Origin: a virus
Virus record (IMG/VR): IMGVR_UViG_3300031249_000004
Span: 1 to 60,091 of that record
DNA length: 60,091 bases
Direction: 5' to 3' (one strand)
Shown: positions 39,341 through 47,369 of the stretch, in pieces
Layout of the letters: each line of letters opens with the position of its first letter
Position numbering within the stretch: position 1 is the first letter of the stretch
Notes under the pieces: generated by a model
Told to the model about the DNA's origin: nothing
The model's input: only the letters and a program-made list of their open reading frames with translations
Databases searched by the model: none
Translations under genes and position numbers: made by a program

Positions 39341-40083
39341 GCCCCCTCCCCGTCGCGCTTCAGCCAACCGGCGTGGCCTGCGTAGGCGCGGCCGACGCGG
39401 AAAATCAGCCAGCAGACGTACGCCGTCCCCGTCCCGAGCGGCAGGCCTTTGGCGACGCGCCGGCGATAGATGTTTCCGGGCCATAGCGACGGCCGCGGCG
39501 TGACGTAGAGGATGTCCACCAACGGCGTGTCCTCCAGCCAATGCGCGGCGTTGAGCCGCCGCGTCGGCACGAGCATCGCTACGCCGAAATCGGCGACGGC
39601 GAGCGCCTTCTCGATAAAGGCTCTCATTTGCAGGAACGGCGGGTTGCAGACGATCGTCAGCAGTTGATTGCGCGCCGGCCGACGCCAGCTCGGCGAGAGG
39701 AAATCGCAGCCGCCGCGCACGTTCGGACTGCGTTTGATCAGGTCGCTGCCTAACGCCGCCAAACCGGCGCGGCGCGCCGATCGCACGATATGGCCGAAGC
39801 CGGCGGCGGGATCGAGGATCACGATCTCGTCTCGCCCAGGCCAACTCATTCCGAGCGGGTCGACGACCTGATCGGCATAGTGTGCGAACAGCCGCGCCGA
39901 AACCCACGGCTCCTCGACATAATGCTCGTGCTTGACCCGGGCGAATTCCGACGACCGCCGTCCGCCGCCCGGCTTGACTTTTGCCGACAAACCCGGGCGA
40001 ATCGCTGCGTTCCCGCTTTGTCCTTTTGCCTGGGCTGTTGACGATCCGGCGGCGGAAGAGGCTGTGCCGCCGGGGCGCGTCAT
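39337..40083 (-). CDS. Predicted N6-adenine-type DNA methyltransferase (248 aa)
   Basis: SAM motif ILDPAAGFGHIVRSARRAGL and catalytic NPPF (TIVCNPPFLQMRAFIEKAL) identify a gamma-type amino methyltransferase. The specificity domain is short or absent. Lies early in the left operon, away from the Dam-type gene. Confidence 0.8.
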   Translation of the reverse strand: MTRPGGTASSAAGSSTAQAKGQSGNAAIRPGLSAKVKPGGGRRSSEFARVKHEHYVEEPWVSARLFAHYADQVVDPLGMSWPGRDEIVILDPAAGFGHIVRSARRAGLAALGSDLIKRSPNVRGGCDFLSPSWRRPARNQLLTIVCNPPFLQMRAFIEKALAVADFGVAMLVPTRRLNAAHWLEDTPLVDILYVTPRPSLWPGNIYRRRVAKGLPLGTGTAYVCWLIFRVGRAYAGHAGWLKRDGEGA

Positions 40084-40373
40084 GACGCTGTCCGCTCCGC
40101 TGCGGCGCCGCGCGCCGCGACGGCGTCGGCGTAGTCCTGCGCCGCGTCGCGCAGCCGCGACGCCGCGACGGTCAGCGCCGGCGAAGTCAGGCCGTATTCA
40201 CGCATCCAGGAGATCGCGCAGCATATCAGGCTGTCGCCCATCGCCGCGACGAACGCCGGCGACGCGTCGAGGTTCAACACCAGCCCCGCCATGCGGATGC
40301 GCAGATCCGACAGCGCCAGCGCGATCGCCGCCTCCGTCGGGTCGAGGCCGATGGCCTGCCGCGCGGCGCTCAT
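40080..40373 (-). CDS. Hypothetical helical protein (97 aa)
   Basis: MSAARQAIGLDPTEAAIALA followed by helices (DLRIRMAGLVLNLDASPAFV; DSLICCAISWMREYGL). ATGA-coupled on both sides. No family. Confidence 0.6.
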   Translation of the reverse strand: MSAARQAIGLDPTEAAIALALSDLRIRMAGLVLNLDASPAFVAAMGDSLICCAISWMREYGLTSPALTVAASRLRDAAQDYADAVAARGAAAERTAS

Positions 40374-40897
40374 GCCGGCGCTCCTGCCGCCTTGGCGACT
40401 TCGACGATTTCCCAGAGGCGTTGGCCGGCGGCCGCGCGCCAGTTGGCGCCGTGCTCGAGCGCGACGCCAATCAGCCAATGCAGAACGAACGCCTGCTCGG
40501 CTTCTGTCTTGGGCGCGATATCGCGGCCTGCGGCGCGGAAGGCGTGCGCGATCGGGCAGGTCTCGAACACCATCATGCCGAGCACTTCGCCGAGTTCAGG
40601 CGTCAGGCGTTCCGGCCAGCGCCTTACAGCGCCGGTTTGCGGCTCGTCCGGCGCGATCTCCCCGGCAAGGCGTTCGAGATCAGCCGCCATTGCGCGCATG
40701 CCCTTGGCGCGTTCCGCGGGTTTGTCGCGGCAGACGACCGCCGTCAGCGCTTCGAGCGCGCAGACGCCGATCGTCAGCGCGCGCGCGGCGTCGACCTCTT
40801 CGCCGCTCGACGCCGCTTCAATTACGCCGACCGACAGAAAGGTCGCCGCCTGGCGATCGGCATCCGACATGTCCTCGATGAAGCGCGGCGCTTTCAT
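40370..40897 (-). CDS. Hypothetical helical protein (175 aa)
   Basis: An all-helical protein (RQAATFLSVGVIEAASSGEE; ALEALTAVVCRDKPAERAKG; AEQAFVLHWLIGVALEHGAN). ATGA-coupled. No family recognised. Confidence 0.6.
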   Translation of the reverse strand: MKAPRFIEDMSDADRQAATFLSVGVIEAASSGEEVDAARALTIGVCALEALTAVVCRDKPAERAKGMRAMAADLERLAGEIAPDEPQTGAVRRWPERLTPELGEVLGMMVFETCPIAHAFRAAGRDIAPKTEAEQAFVLHWLIGVALEHGANWRAAAGQRLWEIVEVAKAAGAPA

Positions 40898-41358
40898 TGC
40901 GCCCCGTCCTCCAGCTTGCGCCGCGCCGCGACCAGCGCGCGGATCATTCCGTCGATCTCGCGCGCCAGCTTCGCCCGCTCCGGCGGCTTGAGCGCGCCGT
41001 TGTCGTGCCAGCCGAGCCGCTCGACGATCGACGCCATCGCCTTGCCGTGCTCGCGTTCCTCGCGCGCCATCAGCGCGGCGAACGATTCGTTGGACGCTTC
41101 GACCGCGGTGAAGAACCCGCCGGCCAGCCCCGAAAAATCCTCGGCCGGCGCGCTCGAGCCCGAGGCCTCGACCAGCCGCCGCACGTTGTCGAGCGTGATC
41201 TGGTCGGGCTCCTGCGGATCGGAATAGGCGTAGACCTGGGTGGCCGACAGACCGATCAGATGCGCCGCCCGTTTGGCCCCGCCGGCCTCGGCGATCAATC
41301 GCGACACGACGTCTTTCGTCGTCCCATATTCGCGCGGTTTGACGGGCTTAAAGCTCAT
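40894..41358 (-). CDS. Putative HTH DNA-binding protein (154 aa)
   Basis: The start MSFKPVKPREYGTTKDVVSR leads to AGGAKRAAHLIGLSATQVYA, a helix-turn-helix, then TLDNVRRLVEASG. The C-terminal helix is probably for oligomerisation. Similar proteins sit after Cro-like genes in rhizobial prophages and resemble CII in position, though not clearly in sequence. Confidence 0.62.
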   Translation of the reverse strand: MSFKPVKPREYGTTKDVVSRLIAEAGGAKRAAHLIGLSATQVYAYSDPQEPDQITLDNVRRLVEASGSSAPAEDFSGLAGGFFTAVEASNESFAALMAREEREHGKAMASIVERLGWHDNGALKPPERAKLAREIDGMIRALVAARRKLEDGAQ

Positions 41359-41792
41359 GACGATTTGCCCGGAATGAAATCGACGATCGCGCGCAGGACG
41401 CGCCGCACAACGGAAGGCGGCGGCCCGCGCTGAACGAGCGCGGCTGCGTCGTTCACCGTCTCCAGCTCGCGCCGCGGCGCCGGCGCACACTTGCGCCGGT
41501 TCACCTCGGCGAGGATCTCGTGGAAGACCGCGATCGATATCTCCGGAGAAACCGCCGGTCGGAAATTGCACGCCAAATAGCCGAGATCCGAGAAGGGCGG
41601 CCGTGGCGGCAGTTCGACCAGCTGGAGAAAGCAGCCCTGCGGCAGATCGTCGATGGCGGCGATCGTGTAGACGCCGTCTTTGTCCGGGATTGGCGGCGCC
41701 GCGCCGGTGTAAAACGTAATCAACCTGACAGTCTCGGCCCAAACCGCCGAGTCGGCCACGCACACCACCTTCTGCCCCCGCCGGAAACTCAT
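41355..41792 (-). CDS. Hypothetical protein (145 aa)
   Basis: A beta-rich N-terminus (MSFRRGQKVVCVADSAVWAE; DGVYTIAAIDDLPQGCFLQL) of SH3/KOW character and a helical C-terminus. ATGA-coupled on both sides. No family. Confidence 0.6.
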   Translation of the reverse strand: MSFRRGQKVVCVADSAVWAETVRLITFYTGAAPPIPDKDGVYTIAAIDDLPQGCFLQLVELPPRPPFSDLGYLACNFRPAVSPEISIAVFHEILAEVNRRKCAPAPRRELETVNDAAALVQRGPPPSVVRRVLRAIVDFIPGKSS

Positions 41793-41902
41793 CGCGTCTC
41801 TCCGCTCGACGGCGCGCTTTCAACGCCCGATGGTCCGCTGCGGGTCACGGGTCTGTCGGCCGTCACGCGCTCCGAGAAGACGAGGGCGGGCGAGTCGCTC
41901 AT
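41789..41902 (-). CDS. Very small protein (37 aa)
   Basis: MSDSPALVFSERVTADRPVT and a Ser/Gly/Pro tail. Its start and stop are both part of ATGA overlaps, which is the main support for it being expressed. Confidence 0.5.
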   Translation of the reverse strand: MSDSPALVFSERVTADRPVTRSGPSGVESAPSSGETR

Positions 41903-42138
41903 GCCGCGTCGTCCGGTTTTGAAGAGGGTTTGGCGTGAGCGTTGACCAGCGTTTCGTAGCTCACGTCGGGGACGCCGCTGGCGGCGGCGATTTCCACCAG
42001 GCGCGGCCAATAGGCGACGGGAATGGCCCCGCGCAGCTTCCAGCTCGAGACAGTCGAAACGTTCTCGTGGCCGAACTCTCGCGCGACGTTCGAGACGCCG
42101 ATTGCGGCGATGATTTCTGCAACCGAGGGATGGTCCAT
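41899..42138 (-). CDS. Cro-like / YdaS-type repressor (79 aa), first gene of the left operon
   Basis: HTH text: SVAEIIAAIGVSNVAREFGH, NVSTVSSWKLRGAIPVAYWP. It is divergent from the LexA/CI-type repressor and its ATG lies seven bases past the -10 of a repressor-controlled promoter. It likely acts as Cro, competing for the same operators. The mRNA may be leaderless. Confidence 0.8.
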   Translation of the reverse strand: MDHPSVAEIIAAIGVSNVAREFGHENVSTVSSWKLRGAIPVAYWPRLVEIAAASGVPDVSYETLVNAHAKPSSKPDDAA

Positions 42139-42144
42139 GGCGCG

Positions 42145-42187
42145 AGACTACGCATGAGGCGTAATTCTTGTCAACGCCCGATGCGTA
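42145..42187 (-). promoter_or_regulatory. Early-left promoter with two operators
   Basis: On the minus strand: -35 TTGACA (42169-42174), spacer, -10 TAGTCT (42145-42150). Operators are TACGC-ATGAG-GCGTA (42149-42163), over the spacer and -10, and the imperfect AACGC-CCGAT-GCGTA in plus orientation (42173-42187), overlapping the -35. Same design as 43537-43579. Confidence 0.82.
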
Positions 42188-42210
42188 ACGCCTTGTGCGA
42201 GATAGCCGAA

Positions 42211-42864
42211 ATGGCCGAGTTCTCCGAACGCCTGAAGCGGGCGCGCCTAGAATCAGGCTTCGAGACCGCAACTGCGGCCGCCAGCGCCCACGGCTTCGTC
42301 GTCTCGACCTATCTCGGCTATGAAAATGGCGATCGCGAACCGGGCAAGGCTTCGGCGCGCCGAATCGCCGCCGCCTTTCGCATTTCCCTCGAATGGCTGC
42401 TGACCGGCCGCGGCGAAATGCGCGGGCGACAGACATCCATCCCGATCACCGGCTGCGTCGGCGCCGGCGCCCTGGTCGATTTTGATCGCGAGCGCGATGA
42501 GCTCGCCAACCTCGACGCCGTGCTGATGCCGCGGGACGGCGAAATCGCCGGCTTGGTGGTCGTCGGCGATTCGATGCGGCCGCGTTTCCTGCCCGGCGAG
42601 GTGGTGCTCTACGACCCTCGTCCTGTCATGCCTGCCGCGCTCATCGACAGCTACGCCGTGGTGCAGACCGACGACGGCGAGCGCACGCTGATCAAGGTGC
42701 TGCGCCGCGCCGATCGCCCCGATCGCTGGCGGCTCGAATCGTTCAACGCCGATCCGGAAGAGGTGGAGCTGCGCGCCGCCTGGCGCTATCTCGGTGTGCT
42801 GCCGGGATCCACGGCGCGCGTGCCAATCCCCGCGTCAGGAAAGACCAGAGCGAAGGGTCGATAG
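42211..42864 (+). CDS. LexA/CI-type repressor with S24 peptidase domain (217 aa)
   Basis: Keeps the prophage silent. HTH at residues 1-65 (FSERLKRARLESGFETATAA; FVVSTYLGYENGDREPGKAS). Self-cleavage site Ala85-Gly86 in CVGAGALV; catalytic Ser121 (VVVGDSMRPRFLPGE) and Lys162 (ERTLIKVLRR) are intact, so RecA-stimulated autocleavage is expected. ATG 42211 is preferred; ATG 42181 lies within an operator. Confidence 0.92.
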   Translation: MAEFSERLKRARLESGFETATAAASAHGFVVSTYLGYENGDREPGKASARRIAAAFRISLEWLLTGRGEMRGRQTSIPITGCVGAGALVDFDRERDELANLDAVLMPRDGEIAGLVVVGDSMRPRFLPGEVVLYDPRPVMPAALIDSYAVVQTDDGERTLIKVLRRADRPDRWRLESFNADPEEVELRAAWRYLGVLPGSTARVPIPASGKTRAKGR

Positions 42865-42969
42865 AGCCGGTAGGCGCTGCTGGCGCGAGCGGAGCAGGAA
42901 CCGCCTTTCGGCTATTTTACGGTGCTGATGTCGCCGTACCAGAATTCGCCCGCACTCATTGATTGACCC

Positions 42970-43440
42970 TCACGCGCCAATACGAAGCGGCCGCGCCGCG
43001 CCATGCAACGTCAGCGCTCCCGCAGCGACAAAAGCCAGCCCGACGAAGATCCCGACGAACGCCGCGACGCCGGAAATCGCCGCCATGCCGAGCCCGGCGC
43101 CGATTGCCTCGCCGGCGCGGCCGGCGGCCGAATCGGCGCGGCCGACGATCTGCGCACTCATCAGAGCGGACGCGAGCAGGCCCTCCAGCGGCAGAGCGAA
43201 GCCTGCAACGCCGGCGATGATGCACAACCTTCCCCATGCGATGCGCGCAGTCGGCGCGGCGATGGCGACGAAAAGCGTCACTGCGGCGACCGCAACGTAA
43301 GGCGCCGTCAACGCCAACATCGATGGAGGTTTGTCAGGCGTCGCGGCGGCGGCAATGGAAAACGCCAATGGAATGCCGCTTATGGCCAGCAGCACCGCGC
43401 CCATCACAATAATTGCGAGAATTCGCCCGATTGCGCCCAT
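42970..43440 (-). CDS. Integral membrane protein in the immunity region (156 aa)
   Basis: About four membrane helices: ILAIIVMGAVLLAISGIPL, PYVAVAAVTLFVAIAAPT, LCIIAGVAGFALPLEGLLA, and SGVAAFVGIFVGLAFVAAGA. Transcribed opposite to the repressor, between it and the early-right operon. This spot often carries genes expressed in the lysogen, such as superinfection exclusion proteins; that role is inferred. ATG 43440 is chosen. Confidence 0.65.
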   Translation of the reverse strand: MGAIGRILAIIVMGAVLLAISGIPLAFSIAAAATPDKPPSMLALTAPYVAVAAVTLFVAIAAPTARIAWGRLCIIAGVAGFALPLEGLLASALMSAQIVGRADSAAGRAGEAIGAGLGMAAISGVAAFVGIFVGLAFVAAGALTLHGAARPLRIGA

Positions 43441-43536
43441 CTGGTCCCCCAACCATCGGCCGCAAACGCTGCCACGCGGTAGCCCCGAGAGTCCACCCAT
43501 GCAGCGTCACAGAAAGTTCGCTCGCCGAGATTGCAC

Positions 43537-43579
43537 TACGCAAAAGGCGTTGACATCAATTACGCTTCGTGCGTAGTCT
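43537..43579 (+). promoter_or_regulatory. Early-right promoter with two operators
   Basis: -35 TTGACA (43550-43555) and -10 TAGTCT (43574-43579), 18-bp spacer. Operators: TACGC-AAAAG-GCGTT (43537-43551), overlapping the -35, and TACGC-TTCGT-GCGTA (43561-43575), over the spacer and -10; centres 24 bp apart, exactly as at 42145-42187. Confidence 0.85.
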
Positions 43580-43608
43580 AGGCGACCGAGCCTCATTCCG
43601 GACGCCCC

Positions 43609-43812
43609 ATGTCCCCGCCCCGCCTCTTCCAGCCCGCCGCCGCGCAGTGCCTGCGGCTGTTCGCCGCCGTCCTCACCCAGGACCTCGCCGAATCGCGCGC
43701 CGCCGAGGCGCGCTTCGCCCGCCGCATCCAGGAACTCAAAGCCCGCGACGCCCGCCTCGCCACGCTTGGCGTTTGCGTCCGTCCGCGCCGCGTCGCCAGG
43801 AGCATCCTGTGA
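43609..43812 (+). CDS. Small basic helical protein, first gene of the right operon (67 aa)
   Basis: MSPPRLFQPAAAQCLRLFAA then a charged helix (RAAEARFARRIQELKARDAR). Its stop overlaps the ParB-family GTG as GTGA. No family; its place after the early-right promoter suggests an early regulator or DNA-binding accessory. Confidence 0.62.
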   Translation: MSPPRLFQPAAAQCLRLFAAVLTQDLAESRAAEARFARRIQELKARDARLATLGVCVRPRRVARSIL

Positions 43813-45710
43813 TCCGCACGGCCAAAGCCCCCGCCGCCACATCCCCGGCCGGCAACCTGATCGGCCCGGAGATCGTCGTCTCGCTGGCCGAAATCTTTGG
43901 CGTCGATCCGTGCAACGCCCGCCAGACCGAGCCGACCGACGTCGACGCCATGGCGGCGCAATTGCGCGAGCAGGGCCAGATCCATCCGCTGCTGCTGCGC
44001 CGCGTTCCCGGCCACGGCTACGCCGTGCTGGCCGGCCGGCGCCGCTGGCTCGGCTTCCTGCACAACGCCGGCGACGCGCCGGGCGCCGTCTCGGTGCGCG
44101 CTCGGGTGTTCAACGGCGGCGATTCGGAGGCGCGCGAAGCCTCGCTGATCGAGAATTTCGGCCGCGAGGAGCTGCATCCGCTCGACCTCGCCGAGCGCTT
44201 CGCCGAACTGACCAAGAGCCTCGGCGTCGATCGGGTCGCCCGCGATTTCGGTGCGCCGCGCCGCTTCGTTCGGGAACGCCTGGCGCTCGCCGCTTTGTCG
44301 GCCCGGGTGCGCGCCGCCTGGCGTTCCGGCCGCATCGGCCTCGACGCCGCCAAGGCCTTCGCCACGGCGCGCGACGAAGCCGAGCAGGAGGCGCTGCTCG
44401 ACGCGCCCGACTTCGCCCAACTCGCCGCGACGCCGCTGGAGATCCGCCGGCGTCTCAGCGTCCGCGCCGCGCCGGCCAGCGCCCCGGCGGCGTTGTTCGT
44501 CGGCGCCGCGGCCTATGTCGCCGCCGGCGGCACAATCCGCGACGATCTGTTCGGCGAAGAGCCGCGCTTTCTCGATCGCGCCCTGCTCGAGCGGCTGGAA
44601 CGCGAAAAGCTCGCCGCCGCGGCAGCCGCCCTGCGCGCCGCCGAAGGCTGGGGCTTCGTCGTCGACGACCCCGTCGGCGAGGCCTGCCGGCGCGTCGATC
44701 TCGATCTGCGGCCCGACGAGCGCCAGCGCCTGACGGCGATCGACCAGGCGATCGACGAGGCCAAGACGCCCGACGCCGCCGCGGCGCTACTCGATGAACG
44801 CGACGCCATCGACCGCGTCGCCAGCCTGCGCGCCGTCGCGCTGGCCGATCGTCATCGCTTCGGCCTCGCCGTGTCGGTCGACGCCGACGGCCGGCTGATG
44901 GTCGAGCGCGGCCTGGCGCGCGCCGACGCGCAGAGTTCCCTTGCCGAAAGTCCCCTTGCCGACGACGCGGATGCCCTTCCTCCCCGCGCCGCGTCGCCCG
45001 GCGAGCCGGCGGACCCGCGCCCCTCTATCGCCGCGGGACGTTCCCCCCCGCCGCCGCGCGACAGAGGGGCGATGGGCGCCCGCGTGCCGCTCGACGCGCC
45101 GCTCAACGCCGCGGCGCGCCGGGTCGCCGAGACCGCGGCGACGCGCGCTCTGGCCGACGAGGTCGCCGCCTACCCCGAATATGCGCTGATGCTGTGCGTC
45201 GCCGCCTTCGCCGTCGCCGGCCCGCACAAACGGCCGGTCGGCGTGCGGCGCGAGCAATCGCTGCGCGGCGTCAAGACACGCGCGCTGGTCGAGCTCCGCC
45301 GCCTGTCGTTTGCCGAGGCGCTGACGGCGATCGCCGCATGGCCGAGCGCCGAGCTGCTGCCGGCCTTCGCCGAATGCGTCGCGGCGAGCCTCGATCTGCG
45401 CGAGGCCCATCCCGACGACGCGCGGGCGCTGCTCCGCGAGACCGAGCTCGGCTGGGACGCCGACAGCGATGCGCCGCAACGCCCCGCTTCGTTGCGCGCC
45501 GCCATCGTCGCCGCCTTCGACTATCCCGCCTTCTTCCGCGCCGCGACCCGCGCCGACGCGCAGCGGGCGATTTTTGATTGCGGCGGCGAAGCGCTGGAGC
45601 GCGGCAAGGCCTGGATGGCCGACGACGACCTCGCCGCCGAGGCGGCGCTGATCGCCCACGGCAAATCCTGGCTGCCGTCCTGCGTCGACGTCCTCGCAGG
45701 CGCGCCATGA
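43809..45710 (+). CDS. ParB/RepB/Spo0J-family protein (633 aa)
   Basis: Residues 20-135 hold the ParB N-terminal domain: LREQGQIHPLLLRRVPG, the CTP-site-like YAVLAGRRRWLGF (GxRR, residues 76-79) and ENFGREELHPLDLAERF (box II). An HTH follows (LGVDRVARDFGAPRRFVRER). The C-terminal 400 residues are much longer than chromosomal ParB and resemble plasmid ParB-like regulators. No ParA is encoded. GTG start with GTGA overlap. A parS-like site lies at 32170-32185. Confidence 0.85.
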   Translation: MIRTAKAPAATSPAGNLIGPEIVVSLAEIFGVDPCNARQTEPTDVDAMAAQLREQGQIHPLLLRRVPGHGYAVLAGRRRWLGFLHNAGDAPGAVSVRARVFNGGDSEAREASLIENFGREELHPLDLAERFAELTKSLGVDRVARDFGAPRRFVRERLALAALSARVRAAWRSGRIGLDAAKAFATARDEAEQEALLDAPDFAQLAATPLEIRRRLSVRAAPASAPAALFVGAAAYVAAGGTIRDDLFGEEPRFLDRALLERLEREKLAAAAAALRAAEGWGFVVDDPVGEACRRVDLDLRPDERQRLTAIDQAIDEAKTPDAAAALLDERDAIDRVASLRAVALADRHRFGLAVSVDADGRLMVERGLARADAQSSLAESPLADDADALPPRAASPGEPADPRPSIAAGRSPPPPRDRGAMGARVPLDAPLNAAARRVAETAATRALADEVAAYPEYALMLCVAAFAVAGPHKRPVGVRREQSLRGVKTRALVELRRLSFAEALTAIAAWPSAELLPAFAECVAASLDLREAHPDDARALLRETELGWDADSDAPQRPASLRAAIVAAFDYPAFFRAATRADAQRAIFDCGGEALERGKAWMADDDLAAEAALIAHGKSWLPSCVDVLAGAP

Positions 45711-45937
45711 AGATCACGCTCGAGCCGACCGACCTGATGGTCCCGTTCGACGGCCTGACGACGCGCTGCTGGCGCGGCGTGACCGAAACCGGCATGCGCG
45801 TGGTCGCCTGCGTCGCGCTGATCACCGTGCGCGCCGAGTCCGACGCCGCCGCCTTCGATCGCGCCCTGGCCGAAATCCCCTCCGGCGATGTCCCGCTCGC
45901 CGCCGCGTCGATGCGCAAGATGGGAGGGCTGCTGTGA
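45707..45937 (+). CDS. Hypothetical protein (76 aa)
   Basis: MKITLEPTDLMVPFDGLTTR, WRGVTETGMRVVACVALITV: a small beta-rich protein. ATGA-coupled to parB-like gene. No family. Confidence 0.6.
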   Translation: MKITLEPTDLMVPFDGLTTRCWRGVTETGMRVVACVALITVRAESDAAAFDRALAEIPSGDVPLAAASMRKMGGLL

Positions 45938-46230
45938 GCCTGCCGCGCGCGCCGTTCTGCTGCTTTGCCGGAACCACGCCATGGGGCGGCGTCGCGACGC
46001 TGATCGGCGACGCGGATGGCCGCGGCGTCGCCACGCTCTGCGACCGCCCCGACAAGGCTGGAATCGCGGCGTTGTTCGTCGCCGCGCCGGCAATGTTGGA
46101 GGCGCTGCGGCTGGCCGAGGAATTCTATCAGAACCCCACTCTGTCCACCGGAGCGCCGAGATCAGCGCTTTCCAACCGCGTTCATGCGGCGCGCCATGTG
46201 GCGCTCGAACTCTACAAGGCGACGAAATGA
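45934..46230 (+). CDS. Hypothetical protein (98 aa)
   Basis: GTG start (GTGA overlap). FAGTTPWGGVATLIGDADGR, LFVAAPAMLEALRLAEEFYQ: short alpha-beta protein; the APAMLEALRLAE pattern is common in phage proteins of unknown function. Confidence 0.6.
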   Translation: MSLPRAPFCCFAGTTPWGGVATLIGDADGRGVATLCDRPDKAGIAALFVAAPAMLEALRLAEEFYQNPTLSTGAPRSALSNRVHAARHVALELYKATK

Positions 46231-46586
46231 CCCCGCGTGGAAAACTCATCATCGCCGAAAACGGGCTGGCTGCCGCGCGCGCCAGTATCGAAACGCTCGG
46301 CAGGAAAGCCGACGCCGCGGCGCGAGCGGTTCGCCGCTTGACCGGCGTCGACGCCGGCGCGACGCCGCCGATCGTCTCCGGCCGCCATCCGCGGCTTGGC
46401 TCGTCCTATCGCAGCGCTCGGCGCAACGCGGCGCGACAGGCGCATGCGCTGCAGCCCACGCCGAAAGCCCCGTGGCGCGCTGTCTGGCCGCTGTTCCGTC
46501 TCTCACGCCACGCCAGTCGCGCGGATGTCCCCGCCCGCGGCCGCGCCGCCATTCCTCGCCATCGGCGCGGAGGCTTTAAATCATGA
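46227..46586 (+). CDS. Basic hypothetical protein (119 aa)
   Basis: MTPRGKLIIAENGLAAARAS begins a helical, later Arg-rich protein. ATGA-coupled on both sides. Possibly DNA-binding from its charge; not recognised. Confidence 0.52.
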   Translation: MTPRGKLIIAENGLAAARASIETLGRKADAAARAVRRLTGVDAGATPPIVSGRHPRLGSSYRSARRNAARQAHALQPTPKAPWRAVWPLFRLSRHASRADVPARGRAAIPRHRRGGFKS

Positions 46587-46678
46587 TCCGCGACCTGCTC
46601 GGCGACCTCCTCGAGCTCGCCTGCCTCGCCGCCTTCGTCGTCGCCATCCAGCTCGGAGCGCAGGCATGGGTTGGCTGA
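46583..46678 (+). CDS. Tiny membrane protein (31 aa)
   Basis: MIRDLLGDLLELACLAAFVV is the start of one membrane helix. ATGA overlap upstream, short overlap with the next gene downstream. Confidence 0.5.
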   Translation: MIRDLLGDLLELACLAAFVVAIQLGAQAWVG

Positions 46679-46842
46679 CAATCGCCGTTGGCTGCGGACT
46701 GGCGATCGGCGCTGCGCTGACCGCCTTCGCCCTCTGGCTGATCTGGGCGGCCGAAGGCTCGGACGACGAAGCCGATCAGATCGACCCGGCGCTCGCCGAG
46801 TGGCGGCCGCCTTTGCAGGAGGACGGACCATGGCAAACCTGA
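46666..46842 (+). CDS. Small membrane protein (58 aa)
   Basis: One membrane helix (AVGCGLAIGAALTAFALWLI) with an acidic cytoplasmic tail (EGSDDEADQIDPALAEW). Overlaps both neighbours by 13 bases. Confidence 0.58.
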   Translation: MGWLTIAVGCGLAIGAALTAFALWLIWAAEGSDDEADQIDPALAEWRPPLQEDGPWQT

Positions 46843-47369
46843 GAACCGCTCTGCGCGCCTTGCCGCGCGCCGAGGATATCGATGACCGCGCCGCGATTGA
46901 CGTCGACGCAGCGATGCAGCGCGCCGACGAAGCGGACGCCCGCGAGGCGGCCGACGCCGCGGCGCAGCGCGAATCGTATCGCGTCGCGGTCGAAGCCGCC
47001 GAGGCCCGCGCGCGCTTACGCGACGCCGACGACGACCGCCTCGCTCAGGCGTTCAACATCGTCGCCTTCTGCGAGGCGCAGCGCGGCCGCGCCGTGCTGT
47101 CGCGCAAGGGCGCGGCGACCGCGACGCTGATCAAGCGTCTGCTCGACGCCCTGTTCGACGACGATGCGCCGGTCGTCTACCCGCAATTCGTCGCCAACGC
47201 GCTCGGCGGCCGCTCCGCCCTCGACATGGAGGCGATCACCGCGGCGATCGCCGGCGCCCCCGACGCGCCGCCGGCGGCTGAGGCCGAAGAACCCGCGCCG
47301 GCGCCAGCCGCCGCCAGCGAAGCTTCCGCAACGTCGGCCGACGCCGAACAGCCTGAGGACACGCGATGA
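46830..47369 (+). CDS. Helical protein with Ala/Pro-rich tail (179 aa)
   Basis: Coiled-coil start ([20 protein letters not shown]), then [20 protein letters not shown] and a low-complexity C-terminus. ATGA-coupled to the GapR gene. Unknown function. Confidence 0.6.
   Translation: MANLRTALRALPRAEDIDDRAAIDVDAAMQRADEADAREAADAAAQRESYRVAVEAAEARARLRDADDDRLAQAFNIVAFCEAQRGRAVLSRKGAATATLIKRLLDALFDDDAPVVYPQFVANALGGRSALDMEAITAAIAGAPDAPPAAEAEEPAPAPAAASEASATSADAEQPEDTR

Noticed and set aside
42865-42969. A clear terminator between the convergent repressor and membrane protein genes
   Set aside because: Only short stems (3-4 bp) with a brief T-rich stretch can be seen; not enough to call.
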